Source of the DNA: Rhypophila decipiens
Lineage: Eukaryota > Ascomycota > Sordariomycetes > Sordariales > Naviculisporaceae
Reading direction: 5' to 3'
NCBI GenBank assembly: GCA_033297075.1
Contig: MU858193.1
Location: 8,811-72,810, forward strand
DNA: 64,000 bases
A model generated the notes under the pieces. That model was not told where the DNA came from and ran no database searches. It saw only the letters and a list, made by a program, of their open reading frames with translations. This document shows positions 9,118 through 19,976 of the stretch, piece after piece (within the stretch, counting starts at the first letter, position 1; every line of letters starts with the position of its first letter). The translations under genes and the position numbers were made by a program.

Positions 9118-10961
9118 ATGGATACGAGGGCTTATTCCCAGTCGGGGTTATCCTTCTCGCTAACAACGTTCATCATGGCGTCCCTCACATCTATTCCCGT
9201 CGTGGCTGCGAACGAAGCGAACTGGCAAAGGCCTGGCGAACCACCAATGTCGGGCCACCTAAGGAAAACCGCCATGTTCAGTCACATTCTGTTCCTCACC
9301 CTAATATTACTCCCCATCATCCTGGCAATATTGCCCAACCTACTCTCCATCGTTGCCCATCTCCTCCAAGTTCCCAGGTCAACAATCAGCACCGCAAGTC
9401 GCAAGTTCTCCTCCTTCAGAAACCAACTCCTCACGCCGCTCCTGCCTGTCAATCTTATACCCAGACGATTCACCTCGGCGATCGGAAACCCCCAGCAAAA
9501 GGAATAACCCTCTATCTCGTCGTAATAGGCCTCCTCACCCTCCTCCTGACTCTTCTCAAACCAGAGACCAGAACGCCACATATACACTCCCTAGCAGACA
9601 AGCCTTCCCTGATCTACATATTCCAACGAACGGGAACATACGCATTTGCCCTTTTCCCAGTGGTGATTCTCTTTTCGACGAGGAATAATTTGCTCTTGCT
9701 ACTCGGGCAGAAGCTTCCGATCATTCTCAACAACTCCTTCTCGCACAGCACGTATCTAATCCTGCACCGCTGGATCGGGCTACTTGTCGCACTGCTGGCG
9801 GTTATACACTCGGTCCTTGCACTACCGCTGTACATCGACAGCGACGAACCGGTCATAATCCATTTCCCATTCTGGATCTGGGGGTCCATTGCTGCGGTGG
9901 CATTGTCAGCGCTGGTTCTCCTAGGAAGCGCGTATTTCCGACGGAGGTTTTACGAGCCCTTCCTGCTGGGGCATATCCTGCTGAGTATCGTTGTTTTGGT
10001 AGGGTGCTGGTATCACGTCCAGGACCTGCGTCTGAGCGGAATAGCACCATGCGCGGGCTGGCTTCTGGCTGCTGTTGGCATCTGTGGACTTGATAGACTT
10101 GTGAGGACCGTTTGCGTGATGATGAATGGAGTCCACAAGGCTAGGGTTACCGAGTTTGGCAACAATGGCGAGTATGTCAGGGTGGATATCCCGCTCGATT
10201 CTAATGGTACGGCATGGGGCAGAAGAGGTCTACTTGCCAGACCGGGAGTGCATGTCTACGCGCAGTTTCCCAGTTTGGATGGCTGGAAAAGACCTTGGCA
10301 GAATCATCCGTTCTCGGTTGTTCCCTCTTCCTTGCTGGAGGGAACTGGTGGCGAGAGTGGGAGCAGCAGTCCAACAGATGAGAGGTTTGTTTCCATCAAT
10401 GGCCCGGATGGTGATGCAGAGAAGGGTCTTGAAGTGAGAGTGGCTGAGCTACATGTAAAGACAAGCACAACCGACACAGGCTCAGGGTTGACCCTTCTGG
10501 TGAAAAGGTCAAAGGGCGTGACGAGACACTTCAAGGCCTGCGGCAACTTGCTTACCCTCTTGGACGGACCATATCCCAACAACTCAACCACCGCAGTCTT
10601 GAGCTGTGAGAGGCTGCTCCTGATCGGCGGCGGTATTGACATAACTGCCGTTCTGCCGTGGATAGCTCACCATTCGAATGTCAAACTGGCTTGGAGCATG
10701 AAAGAGAGCGCTAGGTGTATTGTCGAACAAGTAGAACCGGCTCTGGGGAGGGTGGCCGAGAAAGATGTTAGAATTGGCAGGAGACTCGATCTTGAGAAGC
10801 TTCTGGCCGATGAGATGGAACTGGGCTGGTCCCGGGTTGGCGTGGTGGTTTCAGGCCCGGTTGGCCTTTGCGATTATGTACGGGTTGCTGTCGCATCGGC
10901 TGGCAGGAAGACACAAGGAGAAACTGTCTTTGAGCTTGAAGTCGATGCATATTCGTGGTAA
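9118..10961 (+). CDS. Ferric reductase-like flavocytochrome, frameshifted
   Basis: Two frames together make a FRE/NOX-type flavocytochrome of about 614 residues. The first frame (ATG 9118) gives a signal peptide and first transmembrane helix and reaches a stop at 9505. The second takes over at the C5 run 9489-9493; one extra C there would make the join SAIGNPPAKGITLYL, the usual first-loop pattern of the family. Downstream are two His pairs with 13-residue spacing (HRWIGLLVALLAVIH and HILLSIVVLVGCWYH) that would ligate two haems, the FAD motif HPFSVVPS, an NADPH-binding LLIGGGIDITA and a C-terminal VVVSGPVG. The product would reduce Fe(III) or Cu(II) at the plasma membrane. The break may be a sequencing error or real inactivation. 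Confidence 0.82.
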
Positions 10962-11031
10962 TGGTTTATGGCCTTTTCTCTGAACTGTAGAATGATATCC
11001 CGGCGCGCTGCTTTGTAACAAAAAAGATAGA

Positions 11032-11922
11032 TTATTTGTCGACCTTGACAAGTTCAAACTCGAGTTCGTGCCCATCTACAAACTTGCCCGAAATCTTGCG
11101 CGCCTCTCCTTTGGTGAAGAACTTGAGATGAACAGAAACGTCCGGGATTCTTCTGCCTAGAACAGCCTCGAGTCTCAGTATCCAGCCACGACCACCAGAC
11201 GTCACTGGAACTTGAAACTCCCATTCGTTGATTGTTGTTGGACTGGGTTTGGAATTGGCAATAGCATCATACACGCCCTCAAGCTTCTCGGGCCAGTGCC
11301 AAAGGTCGTCATCGTTGAACAAAACCGTAACACCAGCGATTCCGACAACCTTGCTGGGATGGTTCACATTGGCAGGGTCCTCATGCGGCACCCTCCAAGA
11401 CCGAGGTGTTCTATCGAGGCACCAAAATGGTAACCCTCCGCCACTGAATGCAGGTTGGCCGTTTTTGTAGAACTTCTTGAACGCGCCTGGCGATGAAGTA
11501 GACCACTTCAGAACCTTCCCGGCGGGTGTCGTCCGACCTCCAGCCACAGGATCTTCATACCCGACCCTGAATTGTGAATCGCGAACCCTTTTCTGGACCT
11601 GTTGGAATTCGACTTCCGGATTTTCTCTTCCTGCGCCTGGGTAATTATCATCGGTGAACATAGTCATAGCCCAGTCAACGATGTGCCCTTCAGAACGACG
11701 ACCCCATCGGTGCTGCGCTCTTTTCTCTGGATCGAGGCCTTCGACAAAGGCAATCAACTCGAGGTAGGTGCGATCTTGGAAAACGATGAGTTTGTTCTCT
11801 GTAGTTCCGTCAGCGTGGGTGCCGCCGTTGAGAACGGTAAAGTTGTCTGTTATCCATGTCGGGAGAGTTTGGAGCGTTTGGTGCGGAACAAGGATGACGA
11901 TGTGATCAAGGACGGGATGCAT
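11032..11922 (-). CDS. Glyoxalase-like domain protein
   Basis: A 296-residue intronless protein beginning with LDHIVILVP, the opening beta strand and metal-ligand His of the vicinal-oxygen-chelate/glyoxalase-like fold (Glyoxalase_3 type). A conserved-looking LELIAF segment with an acidic ligand candidate follows near residue 57. The C-terminal half contains a second fold repeat (VVGIAGVTVLF). No signal peptide or membrane span is visible, suggesting a cytosolic protein. The reaction is unknown; fungal members are annotated only by the domain. It lies tail to tail with the ferric-reductase-like gene (70 bp apart). Confidence 0.75.
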   Translation of the reverse strand: MHPVLDHIVILVPHQTLQTLPTWITDNFTVLNGGTHADGTTENKLIVFQDRTYLELIAFVEGLDPEKRAQHRWGRRSEGHIVDWAMTMFTDDNYPGAGRENPEVEFQQVQKRVRDSQFRVGYEDPVAGGRTTPAGKVLKWSTSSPGAFKKFYKNGQPAFSGGGLPFWCLDRTPRSWRVPHEDPANVNHPSKVVGIAGVTVLFNDDDLWHWPEKLEGVYDAIANSKPSPTTINEWEFQVPVTSGGRGWILRLEAVLGRRIPDVSVHLKFFTKGEARKISGKFVDGHELEFELVKVDK

Positions 11923-12613
11923 CTTTCGTTCTTTTAGACGCCGTTGGGTGGAATGAGAGTTCGAGAATTAAGGAGTTGTGTGATGAAGAAGCTGAGAGCT
12001 GTGTTGGTGCTATCTCTGCTGATGATGCCATTCCGAGGTGGGGTAATCTACCGGTAATTCATCTTGGGGGCACCCGATTATCGGCCCCACACTCCGCCAA
12101 CGGAGCGGGGTGGGTCGGAAACCCGGAGCGGACCGGGACAGGGTTAGGGTTATTGAGCCGGAGTCAGCTGCCAGAAACAGGAGGGTAAACAAGCCCACAG
12201 AAAAGTGTTTACAAATTGACAATCTTTCAGCTGGATCCGCACAAGGTCCGCTGCTTTACTTTGATGGCGTCATGGCGACAAGCTCTGCACGTTGCTCATG
12301 GACAATCCTTGCTATTGATATTCCACTTCTGATGGGGCATTCGTGATTGTGGATGTTGATCTTGAATCGTTGCAAAAGGTGCGGGCCCCTGAGAAGCTGA
12401 AGATGTAAACAGATGCCGATCCAGCCGAAGCTGCCGAAAAGATTCGCTGCCGACTCCCGACTTTGTACCCTGAATGCAATGTGCTCCATCTTCAGACTCA
12501 GATACGAGGTGCTAGAAAATAGCAAATACGTAACCAGTGAAAAGGAGAACGGATTAACCAACACCATGGCACAGTAGCAATTGACGAGTTCTGGTGGAGT
12601 CAAAACATTTCTC
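11923..12613. other. Intergenic region before the GPI protein gene
   Basis: Shared upstream space of the glyoxalase-like gene (minus) and the GPI-protein gene (plus). No supported ORF or RNA; the 34-bp tandem duplication starts directly after it. Confidence 0.5.
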
Positions 12614-12682
12614 GGGTCATTGAGCCCCTTTTTCGGGAGTTCAGGATGGGTCATTGAGCCCCTTTTTTCGGGAGTTCAGGAT
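12614..12682. repeat. Two tandem copies of a 34-35-bp unit
   Basis: Positions 12614-12647 and 12648-12682 differ only by one extra T in a T-run. The unit contains GGTCATTGAGCCCC and CGGGAGTTCAGGAT. It lies 190-260 bp upstream of the GPI-protein ATG, in a position to duplicate promoter elements. Confidence 0.9.
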
Positions 12683-12874
12683 CCTCACCATATCCACTAC
12701 ATCAATGGGTCGATTGTCATTTCATGTGAATGGGAAAGAGAAGCAGGGCGAAGAAAAGGGAAATAAATTCTCACCGCACCTTCCAAGTTCTCGCTCTCTC
12801 AAACCTCTTGCCAACCGTCTTTAACAATCACAGGGCTACAGTTCTTTCGCTAAACACCTGTACCCTTTTCCGAT

Positions 12875-13996
12875 ATGGTATCTCGTTCCGTTCTGGCCGG
12901 CGTGGCCTTCCTGTCCGTCGCTCATGCCACCAGCTCGGCTGTCCCGTCCTCCGTCGTCCCGAGCAGCAGCGCTATCAGCGTCTCATCTTCGGCCATTGCC
13001 AGCAGCAGCAGCATCGTCTCCAGCTTCAGCGCAACGTCGTCGGCCACGCCATCTTCTGTGCTCTCCTCTGCCTCGGCCGCCCCTACCGATGCCGAAGAGG
13101 AGGAATGCGACGAGGATGATGAGCCCCTGAGCTCTGTCCCTCCATCCGCCAGCTCTTCTGCCTCCGTCGTCGCTAGCTCTGCGACCTCCATCATTTCCAG
13201 CAGCAGCGAAGTCGTCTCCAGCATCAGTGCAACTTCCTCGGCTGCTTCATCCTCCGTTCTGTCTTCCGCCTCGGCTACGCCGTCCGACGCTGAGGCCCAG
13301 AGCTCCGTCTCTTCCTCCGCCAGCTCCCCATCTTCCGTCATTCCCAATTCATCGACAGTAGCCATTCCCAGCTCTTCCAGCCAGTCTGCCGTCTCAGGAT
13401 ATCCCGTCAACACACCATCCGGCGTTTATCCCACCGGCTACTATCCCACCGGCTCTTACTATCCTTACCAGCCCAAGTCCAGCAGCTCTGCCGGCTACCC
13501 CGTAATCCAGCCCGAGCCAAGTTATCCCGCCGGTCCAGCCTATCCCTCCGGTGGTGCCGGTTACCCGGTGATCCAGCCAGAGCCAAGTTATCCTGCCGGA
13601 GGAAACTACCCGTCCGGTGGGGGCTATCCTGTGATCAAGCCCTCCAGCGGCCTCTATCTCAACACTACTTCCGTGTACCCAGGATATCCCGTCCAGCCCA
13701 TCACCACTACCACCTGCACCGGTAAGTCAAGCAAGAAATTTTCACCCATCCTTTAACCCATTAACTGCACTTGCTGACTCAAACTTTTGTTCCTCTAGAT
13801 GACATCCCCGCTCCAACGGGTGTTTATCACAATGGCACATACCCAGGCCCTGCCAATCCTGGAAATGGTGGCGAGTACAAGCCTGGAACTGGAAGCGCTG
13901 ACGACAAGCCGGCTCCCGGTGGAGGAACATATCCTTATGTCCCTGGCTCTGATTCGGGCAAACCTGGATACCCCCCTGCTCCCGCTCCCGGTTCTG

Positions 13997-14057
<61 letters not shown>

Positions 14058-14337
14058 ATCTGGATCTGGCTCTGGCTCTGGATCTGGCTCTGGCTCTGGA
14101 TCTGGCTCCGGATCTGGATCTGACAAGCCTGCTCCTGCTCCTGGATCTGGGTCTGACGGAGCCGAGTACGCGCCTGTCCCTACCCCTGGCTCTGGTGTAC
14201 CCGGTTCAGGCTCCGGATCCGGGTCACCGTTTGATGACGAGGACGTTGTCACGGCTGGTGTCTCCAGCGGAAAGGAGTTTACCACCATCGGAGCGGTCTT
14301 TGCAGCTGCCTTGATGATGGCCGTTAGACTACTTTGA
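12875..14337 (+). CDS. GPI-anchored Ser-rich cell-wall protein
   Basis: Exons 12875-13721 and 13799-14337 (77-bp intron, GTAAGT donor, CTGAC branch) encode 461 residues. A signal peptide ([18 protein letters not shown]) is followed by a Ser/Ala/Val-rich mucin-like half with a short acidic island ([10 protein letters not shown]). Next come Tyr/Pro/Gly repeats ([14 protein letters not shown] twice), a long Gly-Ser dipeptide array and a C-terminal hydrophobic tail after a small-residue site (VSSGKE...[14 protein letters not shown]), the signature of GPI attachment. Such proteins are heavily O-glycosylated and sit in the wall or plasma membrane. No enzymatic domain is seen, so a structural or adhesive role is inference. 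Confidence 0.82.
13991..14121 (+). repeat. TCTGGC hexanucleotide microsatellite in coding DNA
   Basis: About 21 hexamer units, mostly TCTGGC with some TCTGGA and TCCGGA, encode the Gly-Ser array of the GPI protein. Period six keeps the frame when copy number changes. Confidence 0.95.
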
Positions 14338-14741
14338 TCGTGCCAAGCATCATTGACCCGTTCGGCGCTCCTCTTTAATGTAAATAATCCATAATATCTA
14401 ATGTCAAATGCAGAATGTAATGCAGAAATGGAAGATGTTTACAAGGCCGTTAAACCAGACTGTTATATACGTCCGACCGCGCCTTGGATTTTCTGGGTGC
14501 CAAAAGATTCTTAATAGGCTGTTACCCGAAAAGTCAAATGTGGAAATTCGGGGGTTAGGGTTATACATAGAGCTTATAATTTAAAATGACCTTTATAATA
14601 GTCCAGTCTGACTTCATTTCAAAAAGTCTCGTGTTGTTAAATAAAGTTTAGTGATGAAAACATGGGTTAAGCTTCCGGGGGTGGCGCAGAACGCCGATGA
14701 TAAGACGAATAAAAAACACCAACGGCCAAGCACGAAACAAA
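14338..14741. other. Intergenic, AT-richer
   Basis: 3' flank of the GPI-protein gene; no ORF or repeat of note before the tRNA gene. Confidence 0.5.
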
Positions 14742-14833
14742 GCCTTCGTGGCGCAATGGTTAGCGCGTCAGACTTTTACGGACACTTGCCCAGTGAAATC
14801 TGAATGTTGCGAGTTCGAGTCTCGCCGAGGGCG
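14742..14833 (+). tRNA. tRNA-Lys (UUU) with 19-bp intron
   Basis: The cloverleaf can be folded completely. Acceptor GCCTTCG pairs with CGAGGGC (14826-14832), the D stem is GCGC/GCGC, and the anticodon stem is TCAGA/TCTGA. The anticodon TTT is at 14775-14777 and the T arm GCGAG-TTCGAGT-CTCGC is at 14809-14825. The discriminator base is 14833. An intron lies at 14779-14797, directly after position 37, the canonical place for nuclear tRNA introns. Confidence 0.92.
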
Positions 14834-15122
14834 TTCATTTTTGTTTTTTAATTTTGCACTCTGTCACCATAATGTTGTATGAATTCTGTTTGCATGTGTT
14901 TTCAGATCGATGTTCAGTGGCTAGTGTTTCGCTTATAGTCGTTAGAACAGTTAGGTACTAACTAGTATGCTACTTTATAAATACTCCTTAAAAGGGCCTT
15001 TGAGAAAAGCCTTTGAAGTAAAGTAATAAAGCACTAACTTACACGGTACGTGATTATCGTGATTTCTTCTGCTTAGACTTCTCAATTGCACTTTTAGGTC
15101 CCGCGTCTCCCTCTCCAAGCTG

Positions 15123-17882
15123 TTAGGTAGTCCTCTTCTTAGGCAAGCAAAAGAAAATTGCCCCTAAAAGATGAAAGATGATGAGGCCGACCCCGACCCC
15201 AATCTTGACCTTAGAACTTAGGTCACTGGTGAGCAGCTTCCAGGCTCCAACACCCATGCCGGCAAGGTAAGCTAAACCAAGGAACAAAAGCACTATTGAT
15301 GGTAGATTTCTTCGGACCGACGTGGATAGGCCTGGGTCACGCCCTAGTTCTTGTGCCTCTAATTCATCACGCACTGTTCCTCGAAAAGGTGGCATCCGGA
15401 AAAAGGGCTCAGAAGACGCTTCTTTGACGTGGCGGTCGTCGGTCTCGGTCCGACTCTCGGTCTCGGTCACTTCGGTCATCTGCGGTATATTAGGCGGATC
15501 TAGTGTGACACGCACGACACGTCAGCATGATTTCAGATAAAGCAGAGTATGCAAGCGTGCGAGACGGCGCCGCGTGCCGAAGGATTACCTACGTCTAGTT
15601 GGAGGTGATATTCTTGACCGGTGCGCCGCAGGTGAGGCTACTCGTGAGCTTGCTAACGCGGGCAAGGCAGACATATGGGCCGGTGGCGATTCGTGGACAC
15701 GGGCCCTTTTCCAGCGTTTATAGAGTAATGCCAGTTCCTGGGCAATCTGTGAGCTTGACGTGTCCAAGATCGCTTCGCCCGGTGTACCCTGTAGCGTGGC
15801 TTCGAGATTAGGTCCAGACGTTACGATAAGTTTCTTGAGCCTGTCGATTTTATCCTCGTCCCAGGCCCGAAGGGCGCTTTGGAGAACGCCAAACAGAATT
15901 GGCAATGGGTGAGAAGAGTGTCGCAAGATTTGGAACAGTAGGTTTATCAGTCGGTCACTGCGGTCGCGGTCAGTCGCGTAGAAATGCTTGACCGCCCGCA
16001 GCAGCATCGGCAGTGGGTCCGGTAGTAAAGGTTTTGGATTTTCTGGGAACGACCTCGAGATGCTATCGAATTGGTTGGAAAGTAGAGTGATGAATGCCTT
16101 TCCAGGAGCTCTTGCTACGGCTGTGCCAAGCACATGGACACTCGGACGTCCAAATGTGGAGGTTGACGAAGTTGATGTGAAGAACCACGAACCTGACGCT
16201 CCTCGGGCAAAGTCATCGTCCCAACGGTTGCTGAAAACCACAGCCCATACTTCAATAGGGCCCTGCTCTCCATCCAGAAACGAGGGAGCAGCCGCGACAA
16301 GCCCAGGGAATGATGGAAACGCGGGAGCACCCGGGACAAGCCCAGGGAAAGATGGGTATGACGAATGTCCATACATAGAATGTATATAAGAATGTACAGA
16401 AAGATGCCCGGGGTATTCAGTATGGACCTCTGTGAATACGGTCGGCGGGTTATGCTTATAACTCCATTCGATATTCGGGAGCTGATATTCCTGTGGAAGA
16501 GGTATTAAGCACCAATCATCTCTATGGTCCTCATAGACCTTGAGTGTGATAAACTCCTCGACCTGTGGTAAGTCTTCCCAGTTAACCTTGGCTGGCTTGA
16601 AATTTTCCTGGTGCAGGTCCATGTCTTCGCTAACAACAAGAATATTTTCGACCGCATCGGGGAAGTCTTTATCGTTCAGGGTTTGTGCTGGACTCGAAGA
16701 TGCGGCCAAGGTTGAGCTTGTACTATCGGACGCCAAATGGCTGTGAGCCGTTGTCAATGCGAAGAGGTCAGAGCCAATTTGGATGATCCCGCCGACTGTG
16801 GAAATCCGCTCCCCATCTCTTGTCTTCGCTTTCACCAAGGAGCCGCAAAGGGTCAGGTCTCTACGTCTCAGCATTATCTGAGAGAGAGCCGCGACCTCTT
16901 CTACGTCTTGACCGTGAGAGACAGGGGCAGCAGACTTGGAAACCTCGACCATGCGGAAGCAAATTTTCCAGGGTTCGTAGTACTTGCGGTACTTTTTCTG
17001 AGACATGACAGCGTAGAAGTCGCGTATGTCCTCGTTCTTTCTTAGCCCTTCGATGCATATATACGTTTGGGGCTTAGAGCCGTCCAGCTCCAACTGCACA
17101 GCGTATCGATGACACTGTGGTAATTGTTTCCCAAATAGGGCTATTTGGTTCGGAGTGCCGACAAACTCTGAGAAGGTTCGCAGTTTTTCGACTTCCGTTT
17201 TTGAGAGCGGGATTTCTCGCGCTTTGACTTGTTTCGAGCTTCTGAACTCCATTTGCCTGATGCGCTCGAGCTTGCTGAATTTTACCGTAACTGGGACGGT
17301 ACTGGTAGATGGTGGTTCGACTGGCTGTGATGGGACGGGAGGTGCCTTCCTCCTCGGGGGTTCGACCGGCTGTGATGGGACGGGAGGTGCCTTCCTCCTC
17401 GAGAGTGGCGGCCGAGGAAGCTCCAGACCAAAGACTCCTGGTCCGGACTGCTGCTTCTCAGACGACGATCCTGCAACATCTTCCGTTGGTGGTGCTCTGG
17501 TATTGTCTGCGCAATGTTCGACCACTCCGTTGCATGGAAGCCCAGTTGGAGTAGGCCGTCCATTGAGCCCATTCCAGACCGTCTCAACCTGTTTGCCCTT
17601 TTCGAGCCTCCTTTTTTCCTGAGCTTCAAGACGTTCCTGGGCCCTGAATCCCGCTTTCCACTTCGCGAGGGTAGAGAGTTTGGGTATTCCATTTCGTATG
17701 TCATCGCCTAGGTCGACTGTACCGGACGCGCGACGAACAAGAACCGTCTTACGAACGGGCTCCTCGAGTTGTTTTTCCTGTCAAGGGGGTCATTACCCAT
17801 CAGTTTCGATTCGCACAACGATGGAACTGGAACAGGGGTCCATACTCACCATTACAGTGGAGAGGGTGACGGTGACAGACAT
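15123..17882 (-). CDS. Membrane-anchored trypsin-like protein
   Basis: Exons 17882-17850, 17777-15593 and 15499-15123 (introns 72 and 93 bp, donors GTGAGT and GTAGGT, CTGAC branch in the second) encode 864 residues. The N-terminus is a charged, helix-prone region, followed by a proline-rich stretch with a duplicated PPVPSQPVEPP unit. Residues ~335-560 resemble a chymotrypsin/trypsin fold: GGIIQIG...FALTTAHSH (His356), DDWCLI (Asp432) and GASGSW (Ser539) are in the right order with plausible spacing. The C-terminus has two transmembrane helices (807-826 and 837-858) and a KKRTT tail. No signal peptide is present, so the protease-like domain should face the cytosol. It is divergent to the gene at 18259. 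Family assignment rests on motifs only. Confidence 0.72.
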
Positions 17883-18258
17883 GTTGACGTATGATCAGTC
17901 TCATTACTGATCGTTAGGGACATGATGGCGTCCTCGTCGACGACAATACGTTACCTCGAGTCGCTTGCAAAGAGCGGGGAAAATCCATGTCAATTCTCGA
18001 CGCGACGACCATAGTGCAGTTCTGGCTGTTTTCGTTATGATTGGCTGGACCTCGTCCAGCCGAAAGGCCGCCCATGCACGAGCAGAGTGATCCTTTATAA
18101 GCGCTGTGGCGTATTTCGCGCCCCCAAGGTGCTTTCTGAAGTCTCGACTCTAGGTGTACACAGTGACAGCTATATCATCGCCATTCACTCCGTCGCGGCC
18201 CTCTACACCTCCAGGATACCTGATATCAGTACACTGCATATATTGACTTCGTCACCAA
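17883..18258. promoter_or_regulatory. Shared divergent promoter region
   Basis: 376 bp separate the start codons of the trypsin-like gene (minus) and the partner membrane protein (plus). No ORF is contained; co-regulation of the pair is inference from layout. Confidence 0.5.
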
Positions 18259-19520
18259 ATGGAATCGACCATACCTCTGGTGGACCGCGTCGCCGGGGCT
18301 ACTGACGCTCCCTGGCCATCTTCACCTGCGACCGATGCTTTGGATACTGGAAAGAGGCGTGATGATCTGCAATGGTACTATGACTACTCCCAAGATGAGA
18401 AGAAATTTGTTCTTGCCCGCGATTCTCGTCTTCTGGACGGCACTACCCTTCCGGATCTGATACGACACCTTAAAAATAACACACAAAAGACCAAGAAACA
18501 ACTTGTTGAAGAAATTTGCTTGCCAGACGACGCTAACATACAAAAGCGAAAGATTGCGCTGGAGCCCGTGGTCAGGATAGCCTTCATGACAGCATGCTCG
18601 GCCATCTCCCAGGAAACCTTCGGCGGTGAGCTGTTTCGACCCGGATGGCACAATTTCGAATCGTTAGAGACTTACATCAACCGAGTGTATCCACGAGATC
18701 ATCAAGTGCCACAGGATGGGAGTTCCATTCGCATCGACAAGCTTTCAGCGGGCTACCTCACGGCGTACAGCAAACTGGAGATCATATGGACACATCGACT
18801 TACAGACCATCTCATACTACACAAACGAGCCTACAAGAAGACCTTATCCATTTTCCGTCATCCGGCATTCCTAAGGACCTCACTGGACGTCCTCGACGTC
18901 AATAATGCGGCCCAATGTCAATCACCATCTGAAGCTCTCTCAATGTAAGCCTGCTGTTCGCTGTCTGAGTCTCCACCAACTAAGCACGTACTAATCCTCA
19001 ACATCTCAGAGGATGTCTCCCTCCACAACTGATTAGGGAGACTTTAGCCACGTACAGCTTGCTATTTCCCGAACCGGGCGACGAAGTCTCACGGACACTG
19101 CTCGAGAAAGAAGTGACCAAACACAATCTGGATGCCTTCTTTCTCCGACCGTTTCCATCTTCTTCGTCACAGTCTGCAGTCCATGAGCATCCCCTGGATG
19201 CATTAGACCCAGACGATGTCCGGAGCCTCTACCGAAAGTACCCATACTGGGCCGAACGTCTGTACTCCCTGTGGAAGGAGGCAGAAGATCCCACTCCAGT
19301 GACAATAGTGGAGAGATGGTCTGAAAGTCGAAAGAACCCGCGGTTTACATATTGGTGCACGGTGGTCTCTTTGTCCATTGCCATCGCATTTGGGGCTGTG
19401 GCCACGATGCTGGGAGCTTTGCAGGTCTGGATCAGTTATTGTAGCTGGCTTGATGATCCGGGTGTGGCGCTTTGTTCGAAGGGTGGGAGTCACGAGAAAG
19501 GGGCCTCTCCTGGATCATAA
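18259..19520 (+). CDS. Hypothetical C-terminally membrane-anchored protein
   Basis: Exons 18259-18944 and 19010-19520 (65-bp intron, GTAAGC donor, GTACTAAT branch) encode 398 residues. Most of the chain looks soluble and alpha-helical, with charged segments and Tyr/Trp-containing motifs (DDLQWYYDYSQDEKKFVLARD, ALEPVVRIAFMTACSAISQ). A long hydrophobic segment at residues 341-375 could be one long or two short membrane spans near the C-terminus. I do not recognise a named domain. Such proteins with one terminal anchor occur in large lineage-specific families in filamentous fungi (general knowledge). Its divergent neighbour is the trypsin-like membrane protein, so a joint function is possible but unproven. 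Confidence 0.68.
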
Positions 19521-19976
19521 GAGAGAGAATTACTTGGCCCTCTGATTACGCGAGCCTCTCCTATGCATGCCTACCTAGCTTACTCATTGCCGTCCTTCCT
19601 AGAGTGTATGCGAGCAATTGTCTTCCCAACAGAGCTGGAGTGTGCATTGCCCCGAAGGCAATCTTTTCCCTCACGGCGTTGCAGTCCTGGAAACTTGGTA
19701 GCGAGCCGTGGTTGCATCGCATGATTCGTATCCCGCGAGATCCCAGTCCACATTCCGCTTGGCAATGATTCCAGTGGCTAAGGACAGGGAGGCTAGGGCA
19801 TATTGGGATGGAATTGGCCCGGGTAGTCAGCAATCCGATGCCGGCAGCACTTGGCAAGTGAGACGACGACGACGACGACAGCACAACTTGATCCCTCGTG
19901 TGAAGCCGACAAAGGAACCACTACTCTCAACAGCTTGACACATCATCCTCACATATGATCGTTAACGGAGGACGAA
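19521..19976. other. Intergenic, short GAC/CGA repeat
   Basis: Contains a brief (GAC)n tract near 19862-19880 and no supported gene. Confidence 0.5.

Noticed and set aside
12922..13413. 163-codon acidic minus-strand ORF
   Set aside because: Complement of the serine-rich GPI protein; its Glu/Ala-rich composition follows from that.
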